Assembly (NCBI GenBank): GCA_012729015.1
Contig: JAAYDY010000044.1
Coordinates: forward strand, 83,891-147,890
Length of the DNA: 64,000 bases
Reading direction: 5' to 3'
From: Phycisphaerae bacterium
Lineage (GTDB): Bacteria > Planctomycetota > Phycisphaerae > FEN-1346 > JAACEH01
How positions within the stretch are numbered: the first letter of the stretch is position 1; every line of letters starts with the position of its first letter. Position numbers and translations under genes: made by a program. The notes below the pieces were generated by a model. It saw nothing but the letters and a program-made list of their open reading frames with translations. It was not told the DNA's origin and searched no databases. Shown here in pieces: positions 26,376-35,808 of the stretch.

Positions 26376-29300
26376 AGCTCGCCTCCCTGCTGCCCGGCCG
26401 CCGGGTCCGTCAGCTTCTCCATGAGCCCTTTGACACGCTCCTGGTCCCGGCCGATCCGCTTGGCCTCGGCCTTGATGCGGGCCTGCTCGTCGGATGCCTC
26501 TTGCGACTTCAGGGCGTCGTTCACCTGAGTCGTCGCGTCATGAATGTCCTGCTGCATCATCTTCAGCATCTTCAACTCGGCCAGCGTCGGCACGAGCTGC
26601 GCTTGTCCCTGCTGACCGCCGCCACCACCGCCGCCGCCGCGACGCCGACGATTCGAAATCTCCTCGTCCAGCGCACGCACCAGCTTGTCCAGGTATTCGA
26701 TGGCCTTCTGCTGCGCCGACTGCGTAATCGGGTCCGTCTGTTCCTTGCGCAGCCGCTGATGCGACTCGTCCATGCGGTCACCCACAATCTTCAGCACGAA
26801 CGTGAAGACGGTGACGTTGGCTTCATCGAGTTCCTTGACAATTCCGGCCGTCTCGCCCAGCAGCTCATTCTGCTGGTCCTGGGTGAAGATCAGCCTCTCG
26901 GCGTCGCTCCTGGCGAACTTCTCCGCCACCCGCTTCGCTTCCAGGTCCACCGTGGCGCCGTGGACCTCGATTTCCCCGTCCTTGATGCGTGCCAACTGCT
27001 GTTTGATCGCCTCAAGCTGTTCCTCGGCGAGGGCCTGCTCGGACTCCTGGATGTCCTGCTGAAGCTCGCGATTCGCCTGATCGAGCTGCTCGAGCGACTT
27101 CTCCTGGTTCTGCTGGGCAGGCTGGCTCTGAGCCTGCGACAACTGCGACTGCGCCTGCCCCATGCTCTGCTGCGCCGACTGGGCCGACTCGGCCGCCTGC
27201 TGCGACCCGGCCTCCTGCATCTTCTCCGACAGCCGCCCGGTCTGCTGCGCCGTCTGGCCTTGCTTGGGCGCCTGCTGCTCGGGCCGGGGGGCATTGGGCT
27301 GGCCCGCCTGGGCATCCTTGTTCTCCTGGAGGTGCCCTTCCTCCTTCTTGCGCACCTCCTGCAACTCCTTCTGGAGTTCCTTGAGCGTGCTGATGCGATT
27401 CTGCAATTCCTGCTGTCGCCGATTCTCCAGCTTCTCGATCATCGCTCGAAGGTCTTCCTCGGCCGATGCCTGGCTGGTCCCGGCTACCGCCGCCTGATTC
27501 TGCCCGATCTGTCGCGAGGCGTTCCGCATCTTCCGCACCGGATCGCGATTCTCGGCGTCCTTGGCGACGTCCTTCAGCGCCTCGGCCACGGCCTCGTTGC
27601 TCTGCTGGAGATCCCGAGCCGACTCCTTCATCTGCTCCACGGCCTCGTTCAGTTCCTGCGCCAGTTCGCTCTGCCGCGACGAGAGTGACTGCTGCGCATC
27701 GCGTTCCTCGGCGGTCAGTTCTCCTTGCGACTTGCCCAGGGTCTGGTTTGCCAGGTCGCCGGTGCGCTCCGTCAGCTTCTCCTGCTGCCTGAGAATCTGT
27801 CGCAGCTTCTGGGCAATGGCCTCGGCCTCGGTGAACCGCTCCAGGCGGCTCAGCGCATCGCGCAGACGATCAATCGCCCGCTGCTGCTCGGCAATCGCCT
27901 CGTCCAGCTTGCCGGTCTGCTGTTCGGCCGTGGCGGCTCCGTCGCGCGACTGCCGCAGGGCCTGCGACGCCTTGGGCATCGGGTCTTTCGCCACGTCGTC
28001 CAGGGCCTGCTGTGTCTCCACCGAGTGGTCGAACGCCTCGTCCTGCGGGATGCGGTTCAACCGATACTGCGACAGCAACTCGTCGAACTCGTCCCGGATT
28101 TCCTCGGCTTGCTGCTTGAGCTGCCGCTGAGAGTCTTCCTGGCCCATGGTCTGCTCGCGGCCGCGCTGGCTCAGCGGCTCCGACGGCTGTTTCTCCGAGC
28201 GGGTGTCCTTGGTCTCGGCCTGGAGATCTTCCTGCCGGCGCACCAGGTCGCCGACCCGGAGCCCCAGCGCCAGCAGTTTCCTCCGCATGGCCTCCGCCAT
28301 CGACTCGACCGACACCACGCGAAGCCGGTATTCCTGGCTCTGGGCCGTGTGCGGCCCCTGCCCACGCCATTGAAAGTTGTCCACGGCCGCACAGCGATAG
28401 ACGATCTCCTCGCCCACCTGCAATTCCGGCTCGATGTCGCGGAGGTCCCACCGCTTGACGGCTGTCAGCGCCAGGGGCCTCGCGTCGGTCCCGCGCTCCA
28501 CCGGCCGCACGACCGTCAGGCCCGCGGCTGCCTTCTCCTGTGACGTGCCTCGCTGCCACCCCAGCGCCGCCCGCGTCACGCCGCAATCGTCCTGAATGTG
28601 GGCCTTGACCGGTATCACGCTACGGAACGTGACGTCCATGATCGCCTGCGTCGGCTCGACGATTCGAACGCGCGGCGGTTCGTCCTGCTCGGCCACGACG
28701 GTCAGCGTGTCGCCGGGCTCGCTGTCGAAACCGTCCACGCATACCATGCGGAAGCCGACGAACTCCGTCTGGTCCACCTCGAACTCGGCCCTCAACAGAC
28801 GCCTGTCGGCCGCCATGCGTGCGGCCGCGGCCTCATCGCCCGCCGCGCCGTCGGCAAGCAGGTCGGACGCCACGAACGACAACGGCAGGGCCCGCTGCTG
28901 CTCGCCCCGACCGAACAGAATGGCCGCCTTGGCTGTCCCATCGCTCTCGGCGGCAATCGGCTTGTTTGTCAACACTTCCACCCACACGCGCGACCCCTGT
29001 AAAGCCCGCGCACTGCCCTGCCCCTCGAACACGACGGCCTCGGCGTCGGCCATGTAAGGAGGCGGCGTGACCTGAAGCACGACGTTCTGCGCCCGTGGCC
29101 GCGGCCGGGCATCGACCAGCACAAGACCGCCGCGGCGCGTGTCGTCGTCGCCGGCGGTCACGTAGTACTCGAACGACTTGCGAACGCGTGTGAACGTGCG
29201 GACAAAGACCGCCTGGTCCGCTCCGACGTCCATCGGCTTCATGATTTCCGGGGGCGCAAAGGCATCGCTGCCAGCCTCACGGTAGTAGATGCTCACGCGG

Positions 29301-29968
29301 TCGGGTACTACGCCCTCGACGGAGACGCGGGCCTGGAAATCCTCGCCGATGGGGATGACGAATCGGCGCGTCCGGCCGACATCCACCAGCGTGCGTCGCG
29401 GCCACTGGCGGCTGCTCAGCGGGTTGAAGAGACGCTCAATCCCGATCATGGCGGCATCGGCCTGCCACGCCCCCAGCGCGGCAATGCCCGCCGCCACGAC
29501 CACTCCGAACAGGAACATGGCCACCAGCGGCCTGGGATTCAGCGCGAGGGTGAACGGCGTGCCTGCGGTCGTCCGGAGCGTGTCGGCAACAACCGCCTGC
29601 CGCAACTCGGCCGACTCGCCGGCGCGGCCCTGCGGACTCTCGATGAAGTTGACGGTGCTGGCCAACCGGTCGTCGAGTTCGGGAAACCGCCCCTCGAGCT
29701 CCACGGCCACGTCCTGCACGCTGATGCGCGTCCGCAACGGCCGCCACAGCCGTCGCACGATCACTACGGCCAGCAGCGCCAGGACGCCGGCCAGCAGACC
29801 CACACGAATCAAGGCCGGGAACTTGATGAGGTAGTCCAGAACAATCGCCACCAGGACGGCCGGCGGCACCGCCGCCAGAAGGCGCCCCAGGCCGTCCAGC
29901 GCAAACAGGGCGCGCACCTTGCGCCTGAGGCCGCGAAGCTGTGACAGGAGGGATTGCTCTTCCATCAT
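26372..29968 (-). CDS. Large membrane protein with long coiled coil (DUF4175-like)
   Basis: This 1,198-residue protein has two membrane helices near the N-terminus (about 28-46 and 52-71) and a third at about 149-167. A mainly beta region with Ig-like character spans about 200-550. From about 570 to the end lies a very long Q/E/R-rich coiled coil with a G-rich break (RRGGGGGGGG). It resembles the DUF4175-type proteins found beside MoxR and BatA-like genes. ATG at 29968 (or the adjacent 29965) follows AAGG; the frame continues 46 codons upstream but is G/P-rich and unlike coding N-termini. The stop overlaps the Q-rich gene as ATGA. The layout fits an envelope-spanning scaffold. Confidence 0.75.
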   Translation of the reverse strand: MMEEQSLLSQLRGLRRKVRALFALDGLGRLLAAVPPAVLVAIVLDYLIKFPALIRVGLLAGVLALLAVVIVRRLWRPLRTRISVQDVAVELEGRFPELDDRLASTVNFIESPQGRAGESAELRQAVVADTLRTTAGTPFTLALNPRPLVAMFLFGVVVAAGIAALGAWQADAAMIGIERLFNPLSSRQWPRRTLVDVGRTRRFVIPIGEDFQARVSVEGVVPDRVSIYYREAGSDAFAPPEIMKPMDVGADQAVFVRTFTRVRKSFEYYVTAGDDDTRRGGLVLVDARPRPRAQNVVLQVTPPPYMADAEAVVFEGQGSARALQGSRVWVEVLTNKPIAAESDGTAKAAILFGRGEQQRALPLSFVASDLLADGAAGDEAAAARMAADRRLLRAEFEVDQTEFVGFRMVCVDGFDSEPGDTLTVVAEQDEPPRVRIVEPTQAIMDVTFRSVIPVKAHIQDDCGVTRAALGWQRGTSQEKAAAGLTVVRPVERGTDARPLALTAVKRWDLRDIEPELQVGEEIVYRCAAVDNFQWRGQGPHTAQSQEYRLRVVSVESMAEAMRRKLLALGLRVGDLVRRQEDLQAETKDTRSEKQPSEPLSQRGREQTMGQEDSQRQLKQQAEEIRDEFDELLSQYRLNRIPQDEAFDHSVETQQALDDVAKDPMPKASQALRQSRDGAATAEQQTGKLDEAIAEQQRAIDRLRDALSRLERFTEAEAIAQKLRQILRQQEKLTERTGDLANQTLGKSQGELTAEERDAQQSLSSRQSELAQELNEAVEQMKESARDLQQSNEAVAEALKDVAKDAENRDPVRKMRNASRQIGQNQAAVAGTSQASAEEDLRAMIEKLENRRQQELQNRISTLKELQKELQEVRKKEEGHLQENKDAQAGQPNAPRPEQQAPKQGQTAQQTGRLSEKMQEAGSQQAAESAQSAQQSMGQAQSQLSQAQSQPAQQNQEKSLEQLDQANRELQQDIQESEQALAEEQLEAIKQQLARIKDGEIEVHGATVDLEAKRVAEKFARSDAERLIFTQDQQNELLGETAGIVKELDEANVTVFTFVLKIVGDRMDESHQRLRKEQTDPITQSAQQKAIEYLDKLVRALDEEISNRRRRGGGGGGGGQQGQAQLVPTLAELKMLKMMQQDIHDATTQVNDALKSQEASDEQARIKAEAKRIGRDQERVKGLMEKLTDPAAGQQGGEL

Positions 29969-30071
29969 GACCTTACCCTCGCCCTCGGGCCCACTCGCCT
30001 GTTCGCTTAGACGCTCGCGGCCGGGGCTTGTTCCGCCCGACGCGGGACGCATGCTACGCCCGTGTGCGTCA

Positions 30072-30080
30072 ATTATAGCA
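30072..30080 (-). promoter_or_regulatory. Candidate extended -10 promoter inside the end of the VWA gene
   Basis: On the minus strand TGCTATAAT (30080-30072) is a consensus extended -10, with no -35 at the expected distance. The TAA stop codon of the upstream gene lies within the TATAAT. It would start transcription near 30065, about 100 bases before the coiled-coil gene, and so could uncouple that gene's expression from upstream genes. Confidence 0.35.
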
Positions 30081-32508
30081 TCCGGTGCCGCTTCCGGAGC
30101 ACCCACTCCATCGTGATCAGCAGCACGAACACGATCAGCACTCCCGGCGAGTCCCAGATTTCGTCCACCAGGTCGTTCTCGATGGTCCGCGTCTGCGCCT
30201 GGATCAGGTCCGGCAACCGGCCGGTCTGGTGCGGCGGCAACACGTGCCCTCGACCGTTCAGGCCACTGAGCTTGGCCAGCATCGCCGCGTCGCGGGTAGG
30301 CTGCTGAAACTCCTCGCGGCTCGGCGCGACAAGAAACTCCCCCTCGGCCTTCACAGTGTCCTTGCTACCGGGCGCCTCGGCCGCCATTGTGAATTTGCCC
30401 GTCACTTCGGGGGTGAACTCGCCCTCGAACAGCGCCAACCCGGGGTTCGTCCGGCCGAGCATCACCTGTTGCTCAGCCGCCTTGCCGTCGGCCCCCTGCC
30501 AGCGCACGGCGGCGGCCACGCGCTGCACCTGCGGCCCCACGGCTGCCGGGTCGGTTACGCGAAGCTGAATCTTCACCTTCTCGCCCAGGGTGTAACGAGG
30601 GCTTTCGGCCTCGATCACCGCCCGCTGCTGCGGCAGAGCCAGGTACCGCACCAACTGGAGCCAGAAGTTGTTGAAGTAGCGGCGCCCCGTATACCAGCGC
30701 CATCGCCACGTCTCGTCGGAGCACGAGTAGAACACCTGCCCCGCCCCGACGCGTTGCAGAAGCATCAGCGGCAACTTCTCGCCGCCTTGCGAACCGATCT
30801 CGTCCGGATGCACCAGGAGCACCTGCGCCCCGGGCTTGGCGCCCCGGGCGCGGTAGTACCAGTAGAAGCCCGGAAGGTCGTCCCAGGTCTTGCGGTTCTC
30901 GTTCATGTCCTTCTCGAACCGCAGGATCGGCGAGATCGTGCCTTCCAGCGTCCGTTGCGGGCGGAACTCGTTGCCCACCTGGCCGATCAATTGCTCCTCG
31001 CCCGGATCCACCGGCAGAAGCGTCTCGATCGGCGATCCGATGTAGCTGTTCGGGTTGTAGCCGCGATTGCCCGCAATCATCACCAGGCCGCCGCCCTTGA
31101 CCCGCACAAACTCGTCGATCCAGCCCAACTGCTCCGCACTGAACGTCCGGCTGTCGACGTCCCCGAGGATAATCACATCGTACTCGAACAGCTTCTCACG
31201 CGATTCCGGGAACGCCGTAATCGGCAGATCGCCCTCCGGAGCGAAGTGCACATCGGCGCTCTTCAGCAGGATGCTCGTCAACACCGTCGGATCGCGGTAC
31301 AGGGCGTTCTTCAGGTAATGGTATTCCCACCGTGGCAGATCCTCGATGATCAGCACCTTGAGCTGCCGGTCCAGCACGTCGATCTCCAGCGGCAGGCTCA
31401 CGTTGTTCTCCAGGTCGCTCTCGCCGTTAACCGCCTTGAGCGACACCTGGAGCGTAAACGTTCCGGCCTGCTGCGGCTTCAGGTGCATTTCGACGGTCTG
31501 TGGGCTGGACTCGGCGCCGAACGTCACCGACTCGGTCACCGCCATCTCCGGGTGGCCCGTCACCGTCAGTTCCAGCTCGCCGGCACGCCCCTGGTATCCC
31601 GTATTGCGAAGATCCACGCGCACAGGCAGATCCTCGTTGATGAAAGCTCGCCGTTCGGCGGTGGCCCGAAGCACCTCCACGTCGCTGGCCGCGGTGACGC
31701 TGCCCAGCCCGATGGTCACCAGCGGCACGTCATCCAGCATCTCTTCGAGCTTCCGCGTGTCGGTCGCCACCGTATCGCGGCCATCCGTCAACAACACCAC
31801 GCCCGTCAGCGTCTGGCCCGCCAGCTGCTCCAGCACCTTGTCCAGCGATTGCGGAATCATGGTTCTCTTGCCGCCCGGCTCGATTGCGGCCAGGTCGGCC
31901 AGCGCGGCATCCACCTCGTCCTCGCCGTCGATGCGACGGACCAGTTGCGGCGACTCGTCGAACACATACAGGTACACCCGCTGCTCCGAGGCCAGCCGCT
32001 TCAGCGCATTGCGCGTGGTTTCGCGATCGCCGCTGTCCAGCGTCAGCGCGGCCCGGGCCAGCTCGAACCGCGTCGGTTCGCCTTCGCGGGCCGGCGTCAC
32101 CGAACCCCGTCGCAGCATCTCCGCCACCGTCGGTGCGTCGGCGTCGCGCTTCGCCTCATCCTCAAAGGTCTGCCAGTCGGTGATGCCCATGCTCGCCGAC
32201 CGATCCACCAGAACGGCCACGGTCGAGCGAATCTGCTCGTCGCGCTCCAGCCGCAACGCCGGCTCGAAGATCATTCCCAGGGCCAGCAGGATCAGCGACA
32301 CGCGCAGGAACATCAGCACGCCGCGAGCCACAGGAGGCGTGGCCGGATTCTCCCGGCGGTAGATGCTCCAGACGTACACGGCCGTCACCACCACGGCCAG
32401 AAAGACGGCCCACGCCGGCCATGCCGAAAGGAAATCGAAGACCACGCGCCCACCCTCGCCGAGGCGGATGCGATCGATCCCCAGAAACCATTGAAGAAGC
32501 TGCGTCAT
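30073..32508 (-). CDS. Membrane von Willebrand A protein with glutamine-amidotransferase-like domain
   Basis: This 811-residue protein has two N-terminal membrane helices (about 30-50 and 63-82). A VWA domain follows, whose metal-ion site begins DRSAS at 102-106 with a later GGKRTMIPQSLD loop and LLTDGRDT. A CARDB-like beta region, a class I glutamine-amidotransferase-like domain (about 390-620; VLIIEDLPRWEYHYLKNAL, GGGLVMIAG, QVFYSC) and a C-terminal helix (about 785-803) complete it. The amidotransferase-like domain shows no clear Cys-His-Glu triad, so it is probably structural. The TAA stop sits inside a -10-like sequence. It lies 60 bases after the other VWA gene and belongs to the same locus. 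Confidence 0.8.
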   Translation of the reverse strand: MTQLLQWFLGIDRIRLGEGGRVVFDFLSAWPAWAVFLAVVVTAVYVWSIYRRENPATPPVARGVLMFLRVSLILLALGMIFEPALRLERDEQIRSTVAVLVDRSASMGITDWQTFEDEAKRDADAPTVAEMLRRGSVTPAREGEPTRFELARAALTLDSGDRETTRNALKRLASEQRVYLYVFDESPQLVRRIDGEDEVDAALADLAAIEPGGKRTMIPQSLDKVLEQLAGQTLTGVVLLTDGRDTVATDTRKLEEMLDDVPLVTIGLGSVTAASDVEVLRATAERRAFINEDLPVRVDLRNTGYQGRAGELELTVTGHPEMAVTESVTFGAESSPQTVEMHLKPQQAGTFTLQVSLKAVNGESDLENNVSLPLEIDVLDRQLKVLIIEDLPRWEYHYLKNALYRDPTVLTSILLKSADVHFAPEGDLPITAFPESREKLFEYDVIILGDVDSRTFSAEQLGWIDEFVRVKGGGLVMIAGNRGYNPNSYIGSPIETLLPVDPGEEQLIGQVGNEFRPQRTLEGTISPILRFEKDMNENRKTWDDLPGFYWYYRARGAKPGAQVLLVHPDEIGSQGGEKLPLMLLQRVGAGQVFYSCSDETWRWRWYTGRRYFNNFWLQLVRYLALPQQRAVIEAESPRYTLGEKVKIQLRVTDPAAVGPQVQRVAAAVRWQGADGKAAEQQVMLGRTNPGLALFEGEFTPEVTGKFTMAAEAPGSKDTVKAEGEFLVAPSREEFQQPTRDAAMLAKLSGLNGRGHVLPPHQTGRLPDLIQAQTRTIENDLVDEIWDSPGVLIVFVLLITMEWVLRKRHRML

Positions 32509-32568
32509 AGTCTCACAGTTCCCCGGCCTCGCGCCGCCGGGCCGCTCGATTCTCGTACGCGGCGCCGA

Positions 32569-34812
32569 TCAGGCGTCGCGGTTGAACCACCACGCCAGCA
32601 ACGTCTCCAGAAGAAGCAGCCCGAGCATGGCCCACAGCAGGTTCCGCGCCCAGCCGCCCGCGGCCTCCTGCTCCAGCAGCGACTGCCTCAGCCCCTCGGC
32701 CCCACGAGCATAGACCACCTCCGTGCCGCCGAGCCGTCGGGACAGCGACGCCTGGTCCAGGTGCGTCAGGTCGCTCTCGGCCGTGTCCACGTTGACGGCC
32801 AGGCGGAATTCCTTCCCCGTGCCGCCACGGCTCGGACGCACAGCATACAGGCCGCTCTGGTCCAGCATCGCCCCTGCCGGCGAGCGTTCCCTGTCCCCGA
32901 TCACCAACGCCCGACGCTGGCCGCCGATGTCGGTCGGCGCCAGGGCGATGGTCTCGCGCCCCGGCTTCTCCAGGAGGAAGGTGGTGCCGAAGTCCGCCGC
33001 GGAAACCGGCAACTGCGTCTCTGCGTCCACCAGACGGTTCAGCCGCCACAGGACGTCGGGCATCAGGTACTTCATCATCTCCTGGACCAACTGCAGATAC
33101 GCCGGCAGCTTCGGCAGGTCGGTCCACTCGGCGTCGGCCGTGGTCGCCACAAGGAGGACGCGGCCCCGACCCAGACGCCGCTCGACGACCGCCGGGCTGT
33201 TCTCCGCGTTGGCAAACCGAAGGACCGTCTGCACGCTATCGTCGCCCGCGGGCGGAGCGAGCTGGAAGTACTTGTACACCTGCACGCCGCCGAGCCCTGC
33301 CGCCCCCTGCTGGGCCTTCAGCCGCGAAAGGCTCGCGTGATCCATCGCGCCGACGTCGAACGTGGTGTACTGGTCCGGCCGGTCCAGGTCCGTCGTTCCA
33401 AGAACGGGCCCCAACGCCGCCGGAAGCAGCCCCTTGCCGTTCATGTAGAGCGACTCGTTGTAATCCCGCGGCCGCACCTGGTCGCCCAGGAAAACAATCG
33501 CCGATCCGCCGCCTTCGATAAACCGCTCCAGGGCCTTCGCCTGCGCCGCGTTCAGCGACGCGACATTCGCCAGAAGGATGAAATCCACGCCGTCGGCGTC
33601 CGCCGCCGAGAACTCCGTGTCGCGCACAGTGCGAACGTTGTAGCTGGTGACCCGTCGCCCATCGCGGCCGCGCGGATCGACGGCCTCCCGCAGATACTCC
33701 ACGTCGCCGCCAAAAGCGCCCTCGCCGGGCTCGCCGTCCACCAGCAGGACGTCCACCGCCGGCCTCACGTCCAGCGCGATCACACGCACGCTGTCCACCG
33801 CCACATCGTCGCCCGGTTGGTCACGCAGCGACGCCGCAATCGTATGGTTGCCCGGCTCCGTGAAGTTCCACGACCACGTGCGGCTCTCCGCCTTCCGCGG
33901 GGGAAGGGCGCCCACCACCACCGGGGCCACCCGCTGTCCGTCCACTGCCATGTTGACCACCACGTCGGCGGCTGCACGGTCCGAGTGGTTCTCGATCTCC
34001 ACACGGAACACCGTGTCGATCCCGCTGGTGACCACGGACCGGTCAGGCCGGAGGTCGCGCACAACCACATTCGACGGCTCGTCCTGGCCGAAGTCCACCA
34101 CCGTCACCGCGGCCTTCTCCGCAATCGCCGCCATGAGCGACGACAGCGACCCCGCGGCATCATCGGTCCACGCCACAGCCGTGTTGTCCGTCAGAACGTA
34201 GACGACCTTCCGCTCCAGTTCGCTCTCGTCGACGATCTTCTTGACCACCTCCAGCGTCCCGATCATGTCGGTCGTCGAATCGCCGGCGGTCAGACCTTCG
34301 AGCTGCTCCAGAACGTAGGGGTGATCGTAGCTGGCGGTGGTGATCCGGCCATGCGGCCGTGAGCCCGCCAGCACCAACGACACGCCGTCGCGCGGGTCGA
34401 AGCCCTCCACCAGTCGCACCGCCGCCTGGCGGGCCTCCAGCATGATCGACCCGCCCTCGACGTTTCCGCGATGCTGGGCCGACATGCTGAACGAATCGTC
34501 CATGACGAGAATGGCGTGTGTGGCGCTGCGCCCGAACTGGCCCAGCACCCCCGTGAGCACCGGCCGCGCCAATGCCGCCGCCAGCAGCAGAATGATCAGC
34601 GTACGGATCACCAGGAGAAGAATCTGTTCGATTCGGACGCGCCGGGCGTTCTTGCGATGCGCCGCCAGAAGGAATTCCATGGCCGCCCAGACCACCCGCT
34701 TGAACCGCAGGCGATTGAGCAGATGGATGATGATGGGAATCGCCGCCATGGCTGCGCCTGCGGCCATCAGCCAGGGGTGAAGCACTGTCAGAGCCAGGGT
34801 CACCTGTTCCAT
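32569..34812 (-). CDS. BatA-like membrane VWA protein
   Basis: This 747-residue protein begins with a BatA N-terminal module: helix at 10-33, the conserved IPIIIHLLNRLRFKRVVWAAMEFLL, then a helix at about 61-86. A VWA domain follows with DDSFSMS (metal-site Asp105, Ser107, Ser109) and VYVLTDNT. Beta-sandwich and amidotransferase-like regions follow (about 380-600; GGGSAIVFLGDQV, GRGRVLLVATT). A C-terminal helix (about 727-745) ends in a short RDA tail. ATG at 34812 is used instead of an upstream TTG. In Bacteroides and other bacteria Bat proteins accompany MoxR in stress tolerance; the same role is inferred here. Confidence 0.82.
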   Translation of the reverse strand: MEQVTLALTVLHPWLMAAGAAMAAIPIIIHLLNRLRFKRVVWAAMEFLLAAHRKNARRVRIEQILLLVIRTLIILLLAAALARPVLTGVLGQFGRSATHAILVMDDSFSMSAQHRGNVEGGSIMLEARQAAVRLVEGFDPRDGVSLVLAGSRPHGRITTASYDHPYVLEQLEGLTAGDSTTDMIGTLEVVKKIVDESELERKVVYVLTDNTAVAWTDDAAGSLSSLMAAIAEKAAVTVVDFGQDEPSNVVVRDLRPDRSVVTSGIDTVFRVEIENHSDRAAADVVVNMAVDGQRVAPVVVGALPPRKAESRTWSWNFTEPGNHTIAASLRDQPGDDVAVDSVRVIALDVRPAVDVLLVDGEPGEGAFGGDVEYLREAVDPRGRDGRRVTSYNVRTVRDTEFSAADADGVDFILLANVASLNAAQAKALERFIEGGGSAIVFLGDQVRPRDYNESLYMNGKGLLPAALGPVLGTTDLDRPDQYTTFDVGAMDHASLSRLKAQQGAAGLGGVQVYKYFQLAPPAGDDSVQTVLRFANAENSPAVVERRLGRGRVLLVATTADAEWTDLPKLPAYLQLVQEMMKYLMPDVLWRLNRLVDAETQLPVSAADFGTTFLLEKPGRETIALAPTDIGGQRRALVIGDRERSPAGAMLDQSGLYAVRPSRGGTGKEFRLAVNVDTAESDLTHLDQASLSRRLGGTEVVYARGAEGLRQSLLEQEAAGGWARNLLWAMLGLLLLETLLAWWFNRDA

Positions 34813-34896
34813 CCGTCCCAACCGTTATCGTCGCCATCCCGCCGAAGCGGCACCACCGTCGCGCGGCCTCCACGAACCGCGCGGCTGACGGTCAAC

Positions 34897-35808
34897 TCAT
34901 CTGCCCGGCATCGCCGTCCGCACCGCTCGCGTCGCCAGATACGCCGACAGAGCCACGTCCAGCGGCTGGCCGGTGTTCATCAGCACATAGTCCGCGTTCA
35001 GCCCGCGGCAGCCCTTCTTCAGACGGTCCTGGAACGCCGCCACCTCTTCCAGGTACCGATGCCGCAGGCTTCGCGGCTCGGCCAACAGCTCCGGATACTC
35101 CTCCAGCCCTTCGAACAGCGTCGCGTCCTTGAACGGAAACTCCAGTTCCCACGGGTCCAGCACGTTCATCAGGATGATCTCGTGCCGCTTGTACCGCAGG
35201 TGCTTCAGGCCCGACAGAATCTCGTCGAGCCGGTCGAAGCAGTCGCTCACCAGCAGCACGATGCCGCGCCGCGGAAAGCGGTCGGCCACTTCGTGCAGCG
35301 TCGTACCCATCTGCGTCTTTTCCTTGCTGCGAGCAGTCTCCAGCAATTGGCAGATGCTCCGCAGGTGAGCGGGATTGGTGTTCGGCTTGAGCACCTGGTA
35401 CGGCTCCCGGTCGAACAGGGACAGGCTGACGGCGTCGCGCTGGTGCAGCGTCAGGTACGCCAGGCTCGCCGCAATGTAGCACGCATAGTCCAGCTTCGTC
35501 ACGGGGCCGTGACCGTAGGTCATCGACTCACTCGTGTCAATGACAAGGTAGAGAATGAGGTTCGTCTCTTCCTCGTACTGCTTGAGGTAGAACTTGTCGG
35601 TGCGGCCGTGGACCTTCCAGTCCAGGTGGCGCAGGTCGTCGCCCCAGACATATTCGCGGTGCTGGGCGAACTCGACGCTGAAGCCCTGGTACGGGCTCCG
35701 ATGCAGGCCGGCCATGAATCCTTCCACAATCAGCCGCGCCTTGACGTCCAGTCCCGAAATCTTAGCCAGCGTCCTGGGGTCTAAATACTTGCGGAACTCT
35801 TCCGCCAC
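34897..35808 (-). CDS. DUF58-domain protein
   Basis: This 303-residue cytoplasmic protein is the usual partner of MoxR. It shows the DUF58 core REYVWGDDLRHLDWKV (51-66), RTDKFYLKQYEEETN, and a VWA-like metal site DTSES (91-95). The start is a GTG at 35808, because conserved family sequence (YLDPRTLAKISGL) begins at residue 8 and no later ATG would keep it. This places the first 47 bases inside moxR, an unusually long overlap. DUF58 proteins are thought to be MoxR clients or adaptors linking the ATPase to membrane VWA proteins. Confidence 0.9.
   Translation of the reverse strand: MAEEFRKYLDPRTLAKISGLDVKARLIVEGFMAGLHRSPYQGFSVEFAQHREYVWGDDLRHLDWKVHGRTDKFYLKQYEEETNLILYLVIDTSESMTYGHGPVTKLDYACYIAASLAYLTLHQRDAVSLSLFDREPYQVLKPNTNPAHLRSICQLLETARSKEKTQMGTTLHEVADRFPRRGIVLLVSDCFDRLDEILSGLKHLRYKRHEIILMNVLDPWELEFPFKDATLFEGLEEYPELLAEPRSLRHRYLEEVAAFQDRLKKGCRGLNADYVLMNTGQPLDVALSAYLATRAVRTAMPGR

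Noticed and set aside
27060-27320. Repetitive CTG/CAG-rich stretch in the coiled-coil gene as a possible satellite
   Set aside because: The repetition follows Gln/Ala/Glu codons of the coiled coil and is not a regular DNA unit.
29969-30106. A 46-codon upstream extension of the coiled-coil protein
   Set aside because: G/P/E-rich, overlaps the previous gene's end, and the ATG at 29968 has its own AAGG site.
30085-34362. A stop-free plus-strand frame of about 1,425 codons antisense to the VWA genes
   Set aside because: No recognisable protein features; the minus strand encodes clear VWA domains and membrane helices.
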